This document shows, piece after piece, positions 1 through 13,656 of a DNA stretch of 64,000 nucleotides. A program made the translations under genes and the position numbers. The DNA lies in NCBI GenBank assembly GCA_964036275.1, contig CAXIWQ010000009.1, positions 1 to 64,000 on the forward strand, read 5' to 3'. The notes under the pieces are model-generated. The model ran no database searches, had not been told where the DNA came from, and worked only from the letters and a program-made list of their open reading frames with translations. This stretch comes from Litoditis marina (Eukaryota; Nematoda; Chromadorea; Rhabditida; Rhabditidae). Within the stretch, counting starts at the first letter, position 1. Every line of letters begins with the position of its first letter.

Positions 1-35
1 AGGATACGGAACGTTGTTCTCTCCGAACCATTTTG

Positions 36-52
36 CTGCCCTACTAGGGCAG
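36..52. other. Representative boundary dyad of satellite A
   Basis: CTGCCCTACTAGGGCAG: perfect 8-bp inverted arms with a single unpaired centre. The same 17-mer recurs at 144, 224, 332, 411 and so on, at every module boundary; from the spacing it is present a few hundred times in the window. Two derived boundary types recur at fixed higher-order positions. One has CTGTCCTA on the left and TAGGCCAG on the right, so both members of one base pair have changed without restoring pairing. The other has an intact left arm and TGGGCCAG on the right. The function is unknown; a protein-binding site or a recombination or hairpin site are both possible. Confidence 0.9.
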
Positions 53-165
53 AATCGTTTGTTCTGCTCAGATCAGCTAACTGTTTTTCCAGAACAGGAA
101 AGTCTCATTGACATCCGATCCACACTCGAGCAAAACCACTTTTCTGCCCTACTAGGGCAGAATGA

Positions 166-1291
166 GTGAACAAAATCTGTTTCCTCGTAGGATACGGAAC
201 GTTGTTCTCTCCAAACCATTCTGCTGCCCTACTAGGGCAGAATCGTTTGTTCTGCTCAGATCAGCTAACTGTTTTTCCAGAACAGGAAAGTCTCATTGAC
301 ATCCGATCCACACTCGAGCAAAACCACTTTTCTGCCCTACTAGGGCAGAATGAGTGAACAAACTCTTTGTTTTCATAGGAAACGGAACGAGGTTCTGTTC
401 ACACCAGTTTCTGCCCTACTAGGGCAGAAATCGTTTGTTCTGCTCAGATCAGCTAACTGTTTTTCCAGAACAGGAAAGTCTCATTGACATCCGATCCACA
501 CTCGAGCAAAACCACTTTTCTGCCCTACTAGGGCAGAATGAGTGAACAAAATCTGTTTCCTCGTAGGATACGGAACGTTGTTCTCTCCAAACCATTCTGC
601 TGCCCTACTAGGGCAGAATCGTTTGTTCTGCTCAGATCAGCTAACTGTTTTTCCAGAACAGGAAAGTCTCATTGACATCCGATCCACACTCAAGCAAAAC
701 CACTGTTCTGCCCTACTAGGGCAGAATGAGTGAACAAACTCTTTGTTTTCATAGAAAACGGAACGAGGTTCTGTTCACACCAGTTTCTGCCCTACTAGGG
801 CAGAATCGTTTGTTCTGCTCAGATCAGCTAACTATTTTTCCAGAACAGGAAAGTCTCATTGACATCCGATCCACACTCGAGCAAAACCACTTTTCTGCCC
901 TACTAGGGCAGAATGAGTGAACAAAATCTGTTTCCTCGTAGGATACGGAACGTTGTTCTCTCCAAACCATTCTGCTGCCCTACTAGGGCAGAATCGTTTG
1001 TTCTGCTCAGATCAGCTAACTGTTTTTCCAGAACAGGAAAGTCTCATTGACATCCGATCCACACTCAAGCAAAACCACTGTTCTGCCCTACTAGGGCAGA
1101 ATGAGTGAACAAACTCTTTGTTTTCATAGAAAACGGAACGAGGTTCTGTTCACACCAGTTTCTGCCCTACTAGGGCAGAATCGTTTGTTCTGCTCAGATC
1201 AGCTAACTATTTTTCCAGAACAGAAAAGTCTCATTGACATCCGATCCACACTCGAGCAAAACCACTTTTCTGCCCTACTAGGGCAGAATGA
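166..1291 (+). repeat. 375-bp higher-order repeat in satellite A
   Basis: Three consecutive units of 375-376 bp (starting 166, 542 and 917), each made of y1-x-y2-x. They share the same variants, such as CCAAACCATTCTG in y1 and CAAGCAAAACCACTG in the x module of the second and third units. The same unit type appears again in tandem at 4,918-5,667. The near identity implies recent unequal exchange or replication slippage. Confidence 0.85.
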
Positions 1292-2946
1292 GTGAACAAA
1301 ATCTGTTTCCTCGTAGGATACGGAACGTTGTTCTCTCCGAACCATTTTGCTGCCCTACTAAGGCAGAATAGTTCGTTAACTGTTTTTCCAGAACAGGAAA
1401 GTCTCATCGACATCCGATCCCTACTCGAGCAAACCACTTTTCTGTCCTACTAGGCCAGAATGAGTGAACAAAATCTGTTTCCTCGTAGGATACGGAACGT
1501 TGTTCTCTCCGAACCATTTTGCTGCCCTACTAGGGCAGAATCGTTTGTTCTGCTCAGATCAGCTAACTGTTTTTCCAGAACAGGAAAGTCTCATTGACAT
1601 CCGATCCACACTCGAGCAAAACCACTTTTCTGCCCTACTAGGGCAGAATGAGTGAACAAACTCTTTGTTTTCATAGGAAACGGAACGAGGTTCTGTTCAC
1701 ACAGTTTCTGCCCTACTAGGGCAGAATCGTTTGTTCTGCTCAGATCAGCTAACTGTTTTTCCAGAACAGGAAAGTCTCATTGACATCCGATCCACACTCG
1801 AGCAAAACCACTTTTCTGCCCTACTAGGGCAGAATGAGTGAACAAACTCTTTGTTTTCATAGGAAACGGAACGAGGTTCTGTTCACACCAGTTTCTGCCC
1901 TACTAGGGCAGAATCGTTTGTTCTGCTCAGATCAGCTAACTGTTTTTCCAGAACAGGAAAGTCTCATTGACATCCGATCCACACTCGAGCAAAACCACTT
2001 TTCTGCCTACTAGGGCAGAATGAGTGAACAAAATCTGTTTCCTCGTAGGATACGGAACGTTGTTCTCTCCAAACCATTCTGCTGCCCTACTAGGGCAGAA
2101 TCGTTTGTTCTGCTCAGATCAGCTAACTGTTTTTCCAGAACAGGAAAGTCTCATTGACATCCGATCCACACTCAAGCAAAACCACTGTTCTGCCCTACTA
2201 GGGCAGAATGAGTGAACAAACTCTTTGTTTTCATAGAAAACGGAACGAGGTTCTGTTCACACCAGTTTCTGCCCTACTAGGGCAGAATCGTTTGTTCTGC
2301 TCAGATCAGCTAACTATTTTTCCAGAACAGAAAAGTCTCATTGACATCCGATCCACACTCGAGCAAAACCACTTTTCTGCCCTACTAGGGCAGAATGAGT
2401 GAACAAAATCTGTTTCCTCGTAGGATACGGAACGTTGTTCTCTCCGAACCATTTTGCTGCCCTACTAAGGCAGAATAGTTCGTTAACTGTTTTTCCAGAA
2501 CAGGAAAGTCTCATCGACATCCGATCCCTACTCGAGCAAAACCACTTTTCTGTCCTACTAGGCCAGAATGAGTGAACAAAATCTGTTTCCTCGTAGGATA
2601 CGGAACGTTGTTCTCTCCGAACCATTTTGCTGCCCTACTAGGGCAGAATCGTTTGTTCTGCTCAGATCAGCTAACTGTTTTTCCAGAACAGGAAAGTCTC
2701 ATTGACATCCGATCCACACTCGAGCAAAACCACTTTTCTGCCCTACTAGGGCAGAATGAGTGAACAAACTCTTTGTTTTCATAGGAAACGGAACGAGGTT
2801 CTGTTCACACCAGTTTCTGCCCTACTAGGGCAGAATCGTTTGTTCTGCTCAGATCAGCTAACTGTTTTTCCAGAACAGGAAAGTCTCATTGACATCCGAT
2901 CCACACTCGAGCAAAACCACTTTTCTGCCCTACTAGGGCAGAATGA
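917..2946 (+). repeat. ~1.1-kb higher-order duplication in satellite A
   Basis: The block 917-1,839 recurs at 2,024-2,946 (offset 1,107-1,108) and again at 5,293-6,215 (offset 3,269 from the second copy). Shared private features are the x module of about 93 bp preceded by CTACTAAGGCAG and containing AGTTCGTTAACTG, and the CCCTACTCGAGC variant. This shows segmental copying of about 0.9 kb inside the array, in tandem and at a distance. Confidence 0.8.
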
Positions 2947-5900
2947 GTGAACAAAATCTGTTTCCTCGTAGGATACGGAACGTTGTTCTCTCCGAACCAT
3001 TTTGCTGCCCTACTAGGGCAGAATAGTTTGCTAACTGTTTTTCCAGAACAGGAAAGTCTCATCGACATCCGATCCACACTCGAGCAAAACCACTTTTCTG
3101 CCCTACTAGGGCAGAATAGTTTGTTCTGCTCAGATCAGTTAACTGTTTTTCCAGAACAGGAAAGTATCATCGACATCCGATCCACACTCGAGCAAAACCA
3201 TTTTTCTGTCCTACTAGGCCAGAATGAGTGAACAAAATCGGTTTCCTCGTAGGATACGGAACGTTGTTCTCTCCGAACCATTTTGCTGCCCTACTAGGGC
3301 AGAATAGTTTGTTCTGCTCAGATCAGCTAACTGCTTTTCCAGAACAGGAAAGTATTATCGACATCCGATCCACACTCGAGCAAAACCACTTTTCTGTCCT
3401 ACTAGGCCAGAATTAGTGAACAAAATCTGTTTCCTCGTAGGATACGGAACGTTGTTCTCTCCAAACCATGTTGCTGCCCTACTAGGGCAGAATAGTTTGT
3501 TCTGCTCAGATCAGCTAAGTGTTTTTCCAGAACAGGAAAGTCTAATCGACATCCGATCCACACTCGAGCAAAACCACTTTTCTGCCCTACTGGGCCAGAA
3601 TGAGTGAACAAAATCTTTGTTTTCATAGGAAACGGAACGAGGTTCTGTTCACACCACTTTTCTGCCCTACTAGGGCAGAATGAGTGAACAAAATCTGTTT
3701 CCTCGTAGGATACGGAACGTTGTTCTCTCCGAACCATTTTGCTGCCCTACTAGGGCAGAATAGTTTGTTCTGCTCAGATCAGCTAACTGTTTTTCCAGAA
3801 CAAGAAAGTCTAATCGACATCCAATCCACACTCAAGCAAAACCACTTTTCTGCCCTACTAGGGCAGAATAGTTTGTTCTGCTCAGATCAGCTAACTGCTT
3901 TTCCAGAAAAGGAAAGTATTATCGACATCCGATCCACACTCGAGCAAAACCACTTTTCTGTCCTACTAGGCCAGAATTAGTGAACAAAATCTGTTTCCTC
4001 GTAGGATAAGGAACGTTGTTCTCTCCAAACCATTTTGCTGCCCTACTAGGGCAGAATCTTTTGTTCTGCTCAGATCAGCTAACTGTTTTTCCAGAACAGG
4101 AAAGTCTCATTGACATCCGATCCACACTCGAGCAAAACCACTTTTCTGCCCTACTAGGGCAGAATGTGTGAACAAACTCTTTGTTTTTATAGGAAACGGA
4201 ACGTTGTTCTCTCCGAACCATTTTGCTGCCCTACTAGGGCAGAATCGTTTGTTCTGCTCAGATCTGCTAACTGTTTTTCCAGAACAGGAAAGTCTCATTG
4301 ACATCCGATCCACACTCGAGCAAAACCACTTTTCTGCCCTACTAGGGCAGAATGAGTGAACAAAATCTGTTTCCTCGTAGGATACGGAACGTTGTTCTCT
4401 CCGAACCATTTTGCTGCCCTACTAGGGCAGAATCGTTTGTTCTGCTCAGATCAGCTAACTGTTTTTCCAGAACAGGAAAGTCTCATTGACATCCGATCCA
4501 CACTCGAGCAAAACCACTTTTCTGCCCTACTAGGGCAGAATGAGTGAACAAAATCTGTTTCCTCGTAGGATACGGAACGTTGTTCTCTCCAAACCATTCT
4601 GCTGCCCTACTAGGGCAGAATCGTTTGTTCTGCTCAGATCAGCTAACTGTTTTTCCAGAACAGGAAAGTCTCATTGACATCCGATCCACACTCGAGCAAA
4701 ACCACTTTCTGCCCTACTAGGGCAGAATGAGTGAACAAACTCTTTGTTTTCATAGGAAACGGAACGAGGTTCTGTTCACACCAGTTTCTGCCCTACTAGG
4801 GCAGAATCGTTTGTTCTGCTCAGATCAGCTAACTGTTTTTCCAGAACAGGAAAGTCTCATTGACATCCGATCCACACTCGAGCAAAACCACTTTTCTGCC
4901 CTACTAGGGCAGAATGAGTGAACAAAATCTGTTTCCTCGTAGGATACGGAACGTTGTTCTCTCCAAACCATTCTGCTGCCCTACTAGGGCAGAATCGTTT
5001 GTTCTGCTCAGATCAGCTAACTGTTTTTCCAGAACAGGAAAGTCTCATTGACATCCGATCCACACTCAAGCAAAACCACTGTTCTGCCCTACTAGGGCAG
5101 AATGAGTGAACAAACTCTTTGTTTTCATAGAAAACGGAACGAGGTTCTGTTCACACCAGTTTCTGCCCTACTAGGGCAGAATCGTTTGTTCTGCTCAGAT
5201 CAGCTAACTATTTTTCCAGAACAGGAAAGTCTCATTGACATCCGATCCACACTCGAGCAAAACCACTTTTCTGCCCTACTAGGGCAGAATGAGTGAACAA
5301 AATCTGTTTCCTCGTAGGATACGGAACGTTGTTCTCTCCAAACCATTCTGCTGCCCTACTAGGGCAGAATCGTTTGTTCTGCTCAGATCAGCTAACTGTT
5401 TTTCCAGAACAGGAAAGTCTCATTGACATCCGATCCACACTCAAGCAAAACCACTGTTCTGCCCTACTAGGGCAGAATGAGTGAACAAACTCTTTGTTTT
5501 CATAGAAAACGGAACGAGGTTCTGTTCACACCAGTTTCTGCCCTACTAGGGCAGAATCGTTTGTTCTGCTCAGATCAGCTAACTATTTTTCCAGAACAGA
5601 AAAGTCTCATTGACATCCGATCCACACTCGAGCAAAACCACTTTTCTGCCCTACTAGGGCAGAATGAGTGAACAAAATCTGTTTCCTCGTAGGATACGGA
5701 ACGTTGTTCTCTCCGAACCATTTTGCTGCCCTACTAAGGCAGAATAGTTCGTTAACTGTTTTTCCAGAACAGGAAAGTCTCATCGACATCCGATCCCTAC
5801 TCGAGCAAAACCACTTTTCTGTCCTACTAGGCCAGAATGAGTGAACAAAATCTGTTTCCTCGTAGGATACGGAACGTTGTTCTCTCCGAACCATTTTGCT

Positions 5901-8900
5901 GCCCTACTAGGGCAGAATCGTTTGTTCTGCTCAGATCAGCTAACTGTTTTTCCAGAACAGGAAAGTCTCATTGACATCCGATCCACACTCGAGCAAAACC
6001 ACTTTTCTGCCCTACTAGGGCAGAATGAGTGAACAAACTCTTTGTTTTCATAGGAAACCGGAACGAGGTTCTGTTCACACCAGTTTCTGCCCTACTAGGG
6101 CAGAATCGTTTGTTCTGCTCAGATCAGCTAACTGTTTTTCCAGAACAGGAAAGTCTCATTGACATCCGATCCACACTCGAGCAAAACCACTTTTCTGCCC
6201 TACTAGGGCAGAATGAGTGAACAAAATCTGTTTCCTCGTAGGATACGGAACGTTGTTCTCTCGAACCATTTTGCTGCCCTACTAGGGCAGAATAGTTTGC
6301 TAACTGTTTTTCCAGAACAGGAAAGTCCCATCGACATCCGATCCACACTCGAGCAAAACCACTTTTCTGCCCTACTAGGGCAGAATAGTTTGTTCTGCTC
6401 AGATCAGTTAACTGTTTTTTCCAGAACAGGAAAGTATCATCGACATCCGATCCACACTCGAGCAAAACCATTTTTCTGTCCTACTAGGCCAGAATGAGTG
6501 AACAAAATCGGTTTCCTCGTAGGATACGGAACGTTGTTCTCTCCAAACCATTTTGCTGCCCTACTAGGGCAGAATAGTTTGTTCTGCTCAGATCAGCTAA
6601 GTGTTTTTCCAGAACAGGAAAGTCTAATCGACATCCGATCCACACTCGAGCAAAACCACTTTTCTGCCCTACTGGGCCAGAATGAGTGAACAAAATCTTT
6701 GTTTTCATAGGAAACGGAACGAGGTTCTGTTCACACCACTTTTCTGCCCTACTAGGGCAGAATGAGTGAACAAAATCTGTTTCCTCGTAGGATACGGAAC
6801 GTTGTTCTCTCCGAACCATTTTGCTGCCCTACTAGGGCAGAATAGTTTGTTCTGCTCAGATCAGCTAACTGCTTTTCCAGAACAGGAAAGTATTATCGAC
6901 ATCCGACCCACACTCGAGCAAAACCACTTTTCTGTCCTACTAGGCCAGAATTAGTGAACAAAATCTGTTTCCTCGTAGGATACGGAACGTTGTTCTCTCC
7001 AAACCATTTTGCTGCCCTACTAGGGCAGAATAGTTTGTTCTGCTCAGATCAGCTAAGTGTTTTTCCAGAACAGGAAAGTCTAATCGACATCCGATCCACA
7101 CTCGAGCAAAACCACTTTTCTGCCCTACTGGGCCAGAATGAGTGAACAAAATCTTTGTTTTCATAGGAAACGGAACGACGTTCTGTTCACACCACTTTTC
7201 TGCCCTACTAGGCAGAATGAGTGAACAAAATCTGTTTCCTCGTAGGATACGGAACGTTGTTCTCTCCGAACCATTTTGCTGCCCTACTAGGGCAGAATAG
7301 TTTGTTCTGCTCAGATCAGCTAACTGTTTTTCCAGAACAAGAAAGTCTAATCGACATCCAATCAACACTCAAGCAAAACCACTTTTCTGCCCTACTAGGG
7401 CAGAATAGTTTGTTCTGCTCAGATCAGCTAACTGCTTTTCCAGAACAGGAAAGTATTATCGACATCCGATCCACACTCGAGCAAAACCACTTTTCTGTCC
7501 TACTAGGCCAGAATTAGTGAACAAAATCTGTTTCCTCGTAGGATAAGGAACGTTGTTCTCTCCGAACCATTTTGCTGCCCTACTAGGGCAGAATCTTTTG
7601 TTCTGCTCAGATCAGCTAACTGTTTTTCCAGAACAGGAAAGTCTCCTTGACATCCGATCCACACTCGAGCAAAACCACTTTTCTGCCCTACTAGGGCAGA
7701 ATGAGTGAACAAACTCTTTGTTTTTATAGGAAACGGAACGTTGTTCTCTCCGAACCATTTTGCTGCCCTACTAGGGCAGAATCTTTTGTTCTGCTCAGAT
7801 CAGCTAACTGTTTTTCCAGAACAGGAAAGTCTCCTTGACATCCGATCCACACTCGAGCAAAACCACTTTTCTGCCCTACTAGGGCAGAATGAGTGAACAA
7901 ACTCTTTGTTTTTATAGGAAACGGAACGAGGTTCTGTTCACACCAGTTTCTGCCCTACTAGGGCAGAATCGTTTGTTCTGCTCAGATCAGCTAACTGTTT
8001 TTCCAGAACAGAAAAGTCTCATTGACATCCGATCCACACTCGAGCAAAACCACTTTTCTGCCCTACTAGGGCAGAATCGTTTGTTCTGCTCAGATCAGCT
8101 AACTGTTTTTCCAGAACAGAAAAGTCTCATTGACATCCGATCCACACTCGAGCAAAACCACATTTCTGCCCTACTAGGGCAGAATGAGTGAACAAAATCT
8201 GTTTCCTCGTAGGATACGGAACGTTGTTCTCTCCGAACCATTTTGCTGCCCTACTAGGCAGAATAGTTTGCTAACTGTTTTTCCAGAACAGGAAAGTCTC
8301 ATCGACATCCGATCCACACTCGAGCAAAACCACTTTTCTGCCCTACTAGGGCAGAATAGTTTGTTCTGCTCAGATCAGCTAACTGTTTTTCCAGAACAGG
8401 AAAGTCTCATCGACATCCGATCCACACTCGAGCAAAACCACTTTTCTGTCCTACTAGGGCAGAATAGTTTGTTCTGCTCAGATCAGCTAAGTGTTTTTCC
8501 AGAACAGGAAAGTCTAATCGACATCCGATCCACACTCGAGCAAAACCACTTTTCTGCCCTACTGGGCCAGAATGAGTGAACAAAATCTTTGTTTTCATAG
8601 GAAACGGAACGAGGTTCTGTTCACACCACTTTTCTGCCCTACTAGGGCAGAATGAGTGAACAAAATCTGTTTCCTCGTAGGATACGGAACGTTGTTCTCT
8701 CCGAACCATTTTGCTGCCCTACTAGGGCAGAATAGTTTGTTCTGCTCAGATCAGCTAACTGTTTTTCCAGAACAAAAAAGTCTAATCGACATCCAATCCA
8801 CACTCAAGCAAAACCACTTTTCTGCCCTACTAGGGCAGAATAGTTTGTTCTGCTCAGATCAGCTAACTGCTTTTCCAGAACAGGAAAGTATTATCGACAT

Positions 8901-9433
8901 CCGATCCACACTCGAGCAAAACCACTTTTCTGTCCTACTAGGCCAGAATTAGTGAACAAAATCTGTTTCTCGTAGGATAAGGAACGGTGTTCTCTCCGAA
9001 TCATTTTGCTGCCCTACTAGGGCAGAATAGTTTGTTCTGCTCAGATCAGCTAACTGTTTTTCCAGAACAAAAAAGTCTAATCGACATCCAATCCACACTC
9101 AAGCAAAACCACTTTTCTGCCCTACTAGGGCAGAATAGTTTGTTCTGCTCAGATCAGCTAACTGTTTTTCCAGAACAGGAAAGTCTCATTGACATCCGAT
9201 CCACACTCGAGCAAAACCACTTTTCTGCCCTACTAGGGCAGAATGAGTGAACAAACTCTTTGTTTTTATAGGAAACGGAACGTTGTTCTCTCCGAACCAA
9301 TTTTGCTGCCCTACTAGGGCAGAATCGTTTGTTCTGCTCAGATCTGCTAACTGTTTTTCCAGAACAGGAAAGTCTCATTGACAATCCGATCCACACTCGA
9401 GCAAAACCACTTTTCTGCCCTACTAGGGCAGAA

Positions 9434-11306
9434 TGAGTGAACAAAATCTGTTTCCTCGTAGGATACGGAACGTTGTTCTCTCCGAACCATTTTGCTGCCC
9501 TACTAGGGCAGAATAGTTTGCTAACTGTTTTTCCAGAACGGGAAAGTCTCATCGACATCCGATCCACACTCGAGCAAAACCACTTTTCTGCCCTACTAGG
9601 GCAGAATAGTTTGTTCTGCTCAGATCAGCTAACTGTTTTTCCAGAACAAGAAAGTCTAATCGACATCCAATCCACACTCAAGCAAAACCACTTTTCTGCC
9701 CTACTAGGGCAGAATCGTTTTGTTCTGCTCAGATCAGCATAACTGTATTTCCAGAACAGAAAAGTCTCATTGACATCCGATCCACACTCGAGCAAAACCA
9801 CTTTTCTGCCCTACTAGGCAGAATGAAGTGAACAAAATCTGTTTCCTCGTAGGATACGGAACGTTGTTCTCTCCGAACATTTTGCTGCCCTACTAAGGCA
9901 GAATAGTTCGTTAACTGTTTTTCCAGAACAGGAAAGTCTCATCGACATCCGATCCACACTCGAGCAAAACACTTTTCTGTCCTACTAGGCCAGAATGAGT
10001 GAACAAAATCTGTTTCCTCGGAGGATACGGAACGTTGTTCTCTCCGAACCATTTTGCTGCCCTACTAGGGCAGAATCGTTTGTTCTGCTCAGATCAGCTA
10101 ACTGTTTTTCCAGAACAGGAAAGTCTCATTGACATCCGATCCACACTCGAGCAAAACCACTTTTCTGCCCTACTGGGCCAGAATGAGTGAACAAAATCTT
10201 TGTTTTCATAGGAAACGGAACGAGGTTCTGTTCACACCAGTTTCTGCCCTACTAGGGCAGAATCGTTTGTTCTGCTCAGATCAGCTAACTGTTTTTCCAG
10301 AACAGAAAAGTCTCATTGACATCCGATCCACACTCGAGCAAAACCATATTTCTGCCCTACTAGGGCAGAATGAGTGAACAAAATCTGTTTCCTCGTAGGA
10401 TACGGAACGTTGTTCTCTCCGAACCATTTTGCTGCCCTACTAGGCAGAATAGTTTGCTAACTGTTTTTCCAGAACAGGAAAGTCTCATCGACATCCGATC
10501 CACACTCGAGCAAAACCACTTTTCTGCCCTACTAGGGCAGAATAGTTTGTTCTGCTCAGATCAGCTAACTGTTTTTCCAGAACAAGAAAGTCTAATCGAC
10601 ATCCAATCCACACTCAAGCAAAACCACTTTTCTGCCCTACTAGGGCAGAATCGTTTGTTCTGCTCAGATCAGCTAACTGTTTTTCCAGAACAGAAAAGTC
10701 TCATTGACATCCGATCCACACTCGAGCAAAACCACTTTTCTGCCCTACTAGGGCAGAATGAGTGAACAAAATCTGTTTCCTCGTAGGATACGGAACATTG
10801 TTCTCTCCGAACCATTTTGCTGCCCTACTAAGGCAGAATAGTTCGTTAACTGTTTTTCCAGAACAGGAAAGTCTCATCGACATCCGATCCACACTCGAGC
10901 AAAACCACTTTTCTGTCCTACTAGGCCAGAATGAGTGAACAAAATCTGTTTCCTCGTAGGATACGGAACGTTGTTCTCTCCGAACCATTTTGCTGCCCTA
11001 CTAGGGCAGAATCGTTTGTTCTGCTCAGATCAGCTAACTGTTTTTCCAGAACAGGAAAGTCTCATTGACATCCGATCCACACTCGAGCAAAACCACTTTT
11101 CTGCCCTACTGGGCCAGAATGAGTGAACAAAATCTTTGTTTTCATAGGAAACGGAACGAGGTTCTGTTCACACCAGTTTCTTCCCTACTAGGGCAGAATC
11201 GTTTGTTCTGCTCAGATCAGCTAACTGTTTTTCCAGAACAGAAAAGTCTCATTGACATCCGATCCACACTCGAGCAAAACCACTTTTCTGCCCTACTAGG
11301 GCAGAA
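9434..11306 (+). repeat. 936-bp higher-order repeat, left arm
   Basis: Two units with boundaries at about 9,434, 10,370 and 11,306. Modules at 9,999 and 10,129 recur at 10,935 and 11,065, an offset of 936. The mirrored pair on the right arm is 53,095-54,968 (offset 937), so this duplication predates, or was copied together with, the large inversion. The left units carry several one-base deletions, e.g. in the dyads near 9,812 and 10,444. Confidence 0.8.
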
Positions 11307-13656
11307 TGAGTGAACAAAATCTGTTTCCTCGTAGGATACGGAACGTTGTTCTCTCCGAACCATTTTGCTGCCCTACTAGGGCAAAATAGTTTGCTAACTG
11401 TTTTTCCAGAACAGGAAAGTCTCATCGACATCCGATCCACACTCGAGCAAAACCACTTTTCTGCCCAACTAGGGCAGAATAGTTTATTCTGCTCAGATCA
11501 GCTAACTGTTTTTCCAGAACAGGAAAGTATCATCGACATCCGATCCACACTCGAGCAAAACCATTTTTCTGTCCTACTAGGCCAGAATGAGTGAACAAAA
11601 TCGGTTTCCTCGTAGGATACGGAACGTTGTTCTCTCCAAACCATTTTGCTGCCCTACTAGGGCAGAATAGTTTGTTCTGCTCAGATCAGCTAAGTGTTTT
11701 TCCAGAACAGGAAAGTCTAATCGACATCCGATCCACACTCGAGCAAAACCACTTTTCTGCCCTACTGGGCCAGAATGAGTGAACAAAATCTTCGTTTTCA
11801 TAGGAAACCGAACGAGGTTCTGTTCACACCACTTTTCTGCCCTACTAGGGCAGAATGAGTGAACAGAATCTGTTTCCTCGTAGGATACGGAACGTTGTTC
11901 TCTCCGAACCATTTTGCTGCCCTACTAGGGCAGAATAGTTTGTTCTGCTCAGATCAGCTAACTGTTTTTCCAGAACAAGAAAGTCTCATTGACATCCGAT
12001 CCACACTCGAGCAAAACCACTTTTCTGCCCTACTAGGGCAGAATGAGTGAACAAACTCTTTGTTTTTATGAGAAACGGAACGTTGTTCTCTCCGAACCAT
12101 TTTGCTGCCCTACTAGGGCAGAATCGTTTGTTCTGCTCAGATCAGCTAAGTGTTTTTCCAGAACAGGAAAGTCTAATCGACATCCGATCCACACTCGAGC
12201 AAAACCACTTTTCTGCCCTACTGGGCCAGAATGAGTGAACAAAATCTTCGTTTTCATAGGAAACGGAACGAGGTTCTGTTCACACCACTTTTCTGCCCTA
12301 CTAGGGCAGAATGAGTGAACAAAATCTGTTTCCTCGTAGGATACGGAACGTTGTTCTCTCCGAACCATTTTGCTGCCCTACTAGGGCAGAATAGTTTGTT
12401 CTGCTCAGATCAGCTAACTGTTTTTCCAGAACAAGAAAGTCTAATCGACATCCAATCCACACTCAAGCAAAACCACTTTTCTGCCCTACTAGGGCAGAAT
12501 AGTTTGTTCTGCTCAGATCAGCTAACTGCTTTTCCAGAACAGGAAAGTATTATCGACATCCGATCCACACTCGAGCAAAACCACTTTTCTGTCCTACTAG
12601 GCCAGAATTAGTGAACAAAATCTGTTTCCTCGTAGGATAAGGAACGTTGTTCTCTCCGAACCATTTTGCTGCCCTACTAGGGCAGAATCGTTTGTTCTGC
12701 TCAGATCAGCTAACTGTTTTTCCAGAACAGGAAAGTCTCATTGACATCCGATCCACACTCGAGCAAAACCACTTTTCTGCCCTACTAGGGCAGAATGAGT
12801 GAACAAACTCTTTGTTTTTATAGGAAACGGAACGTTGTTCTCTCCGAACCATTTTGCTGCCCTACTAGGGCAGAATCGTTTGTTCTGCTCAGATCAGCTA
12901 ACTGTTTTTCCAGAACAGGAAAGTCTCATTGACATCCGATCCACACTCGAGCAAAACCACTTTTCTGCCCTACTAGGGCAGAATGAGTGAACAAAGTCTG
13001 TTTCCTCGTAGGATACGGAACGTTGTTCTCTCCGAACCATTTTGCTGCCCTACTAGGGCAGAATAGTTTGCTAACTGTTTTTCCAGAACAGGAAAGTCTC
13101 ATCGACATCCGATCCACACTCGAGCAAAACCACTTTTCTGCCCTACTAGGGCAGAATAGTTTGTTCTGCTCAGATCAGCTAACTGTTTTTCCAGAACAAG
13201 AAAGTCTAATCGACATCCAATCCACACTCAAGCAAAACCACTTTTCTGCCCTACTAGGGCAGAATAGTTTGTTCTGCTCAGATCAGCTAACTGCTTTTCC
13301 AGAACAGGAAAGTCTCATTGACATCCGATCCACACTCGAGCAAAACCACTTTTCTGCCCTACTAGGGCAGAATGAGTGAACAAAATCTGTTTCCTCGTAG
13401 GATACGGAACGTTGTTCTCTCCGAACCATTTTGCTGCCCTACTAGGGCATAATAGTTTGCTAACTGTTTTTCCAGAACAGGAAAGTCTCATCGACATCCG
13501 ATCCACACTCGAGCAAAACCACTTTTCTGCCCTACTAGGGCAGAATAGTTTGTTCTGCTCAGATCAGCTAACTGTTTTTCCAGAACAGGAAAGTATCATC
13601 GACATCCGATCCACACTCGAGCAAAACCATTTTTCTGTCCTACTAGGCCAGAATGA

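Noticed and set aside
166..357. Many 63-131-codon open frames on both strands of satellite A (this one is typical)
   Set aside because: They are the monomers themselves, repeated hundreds of times in alternate frames and often broken by one-base indels without consequence.
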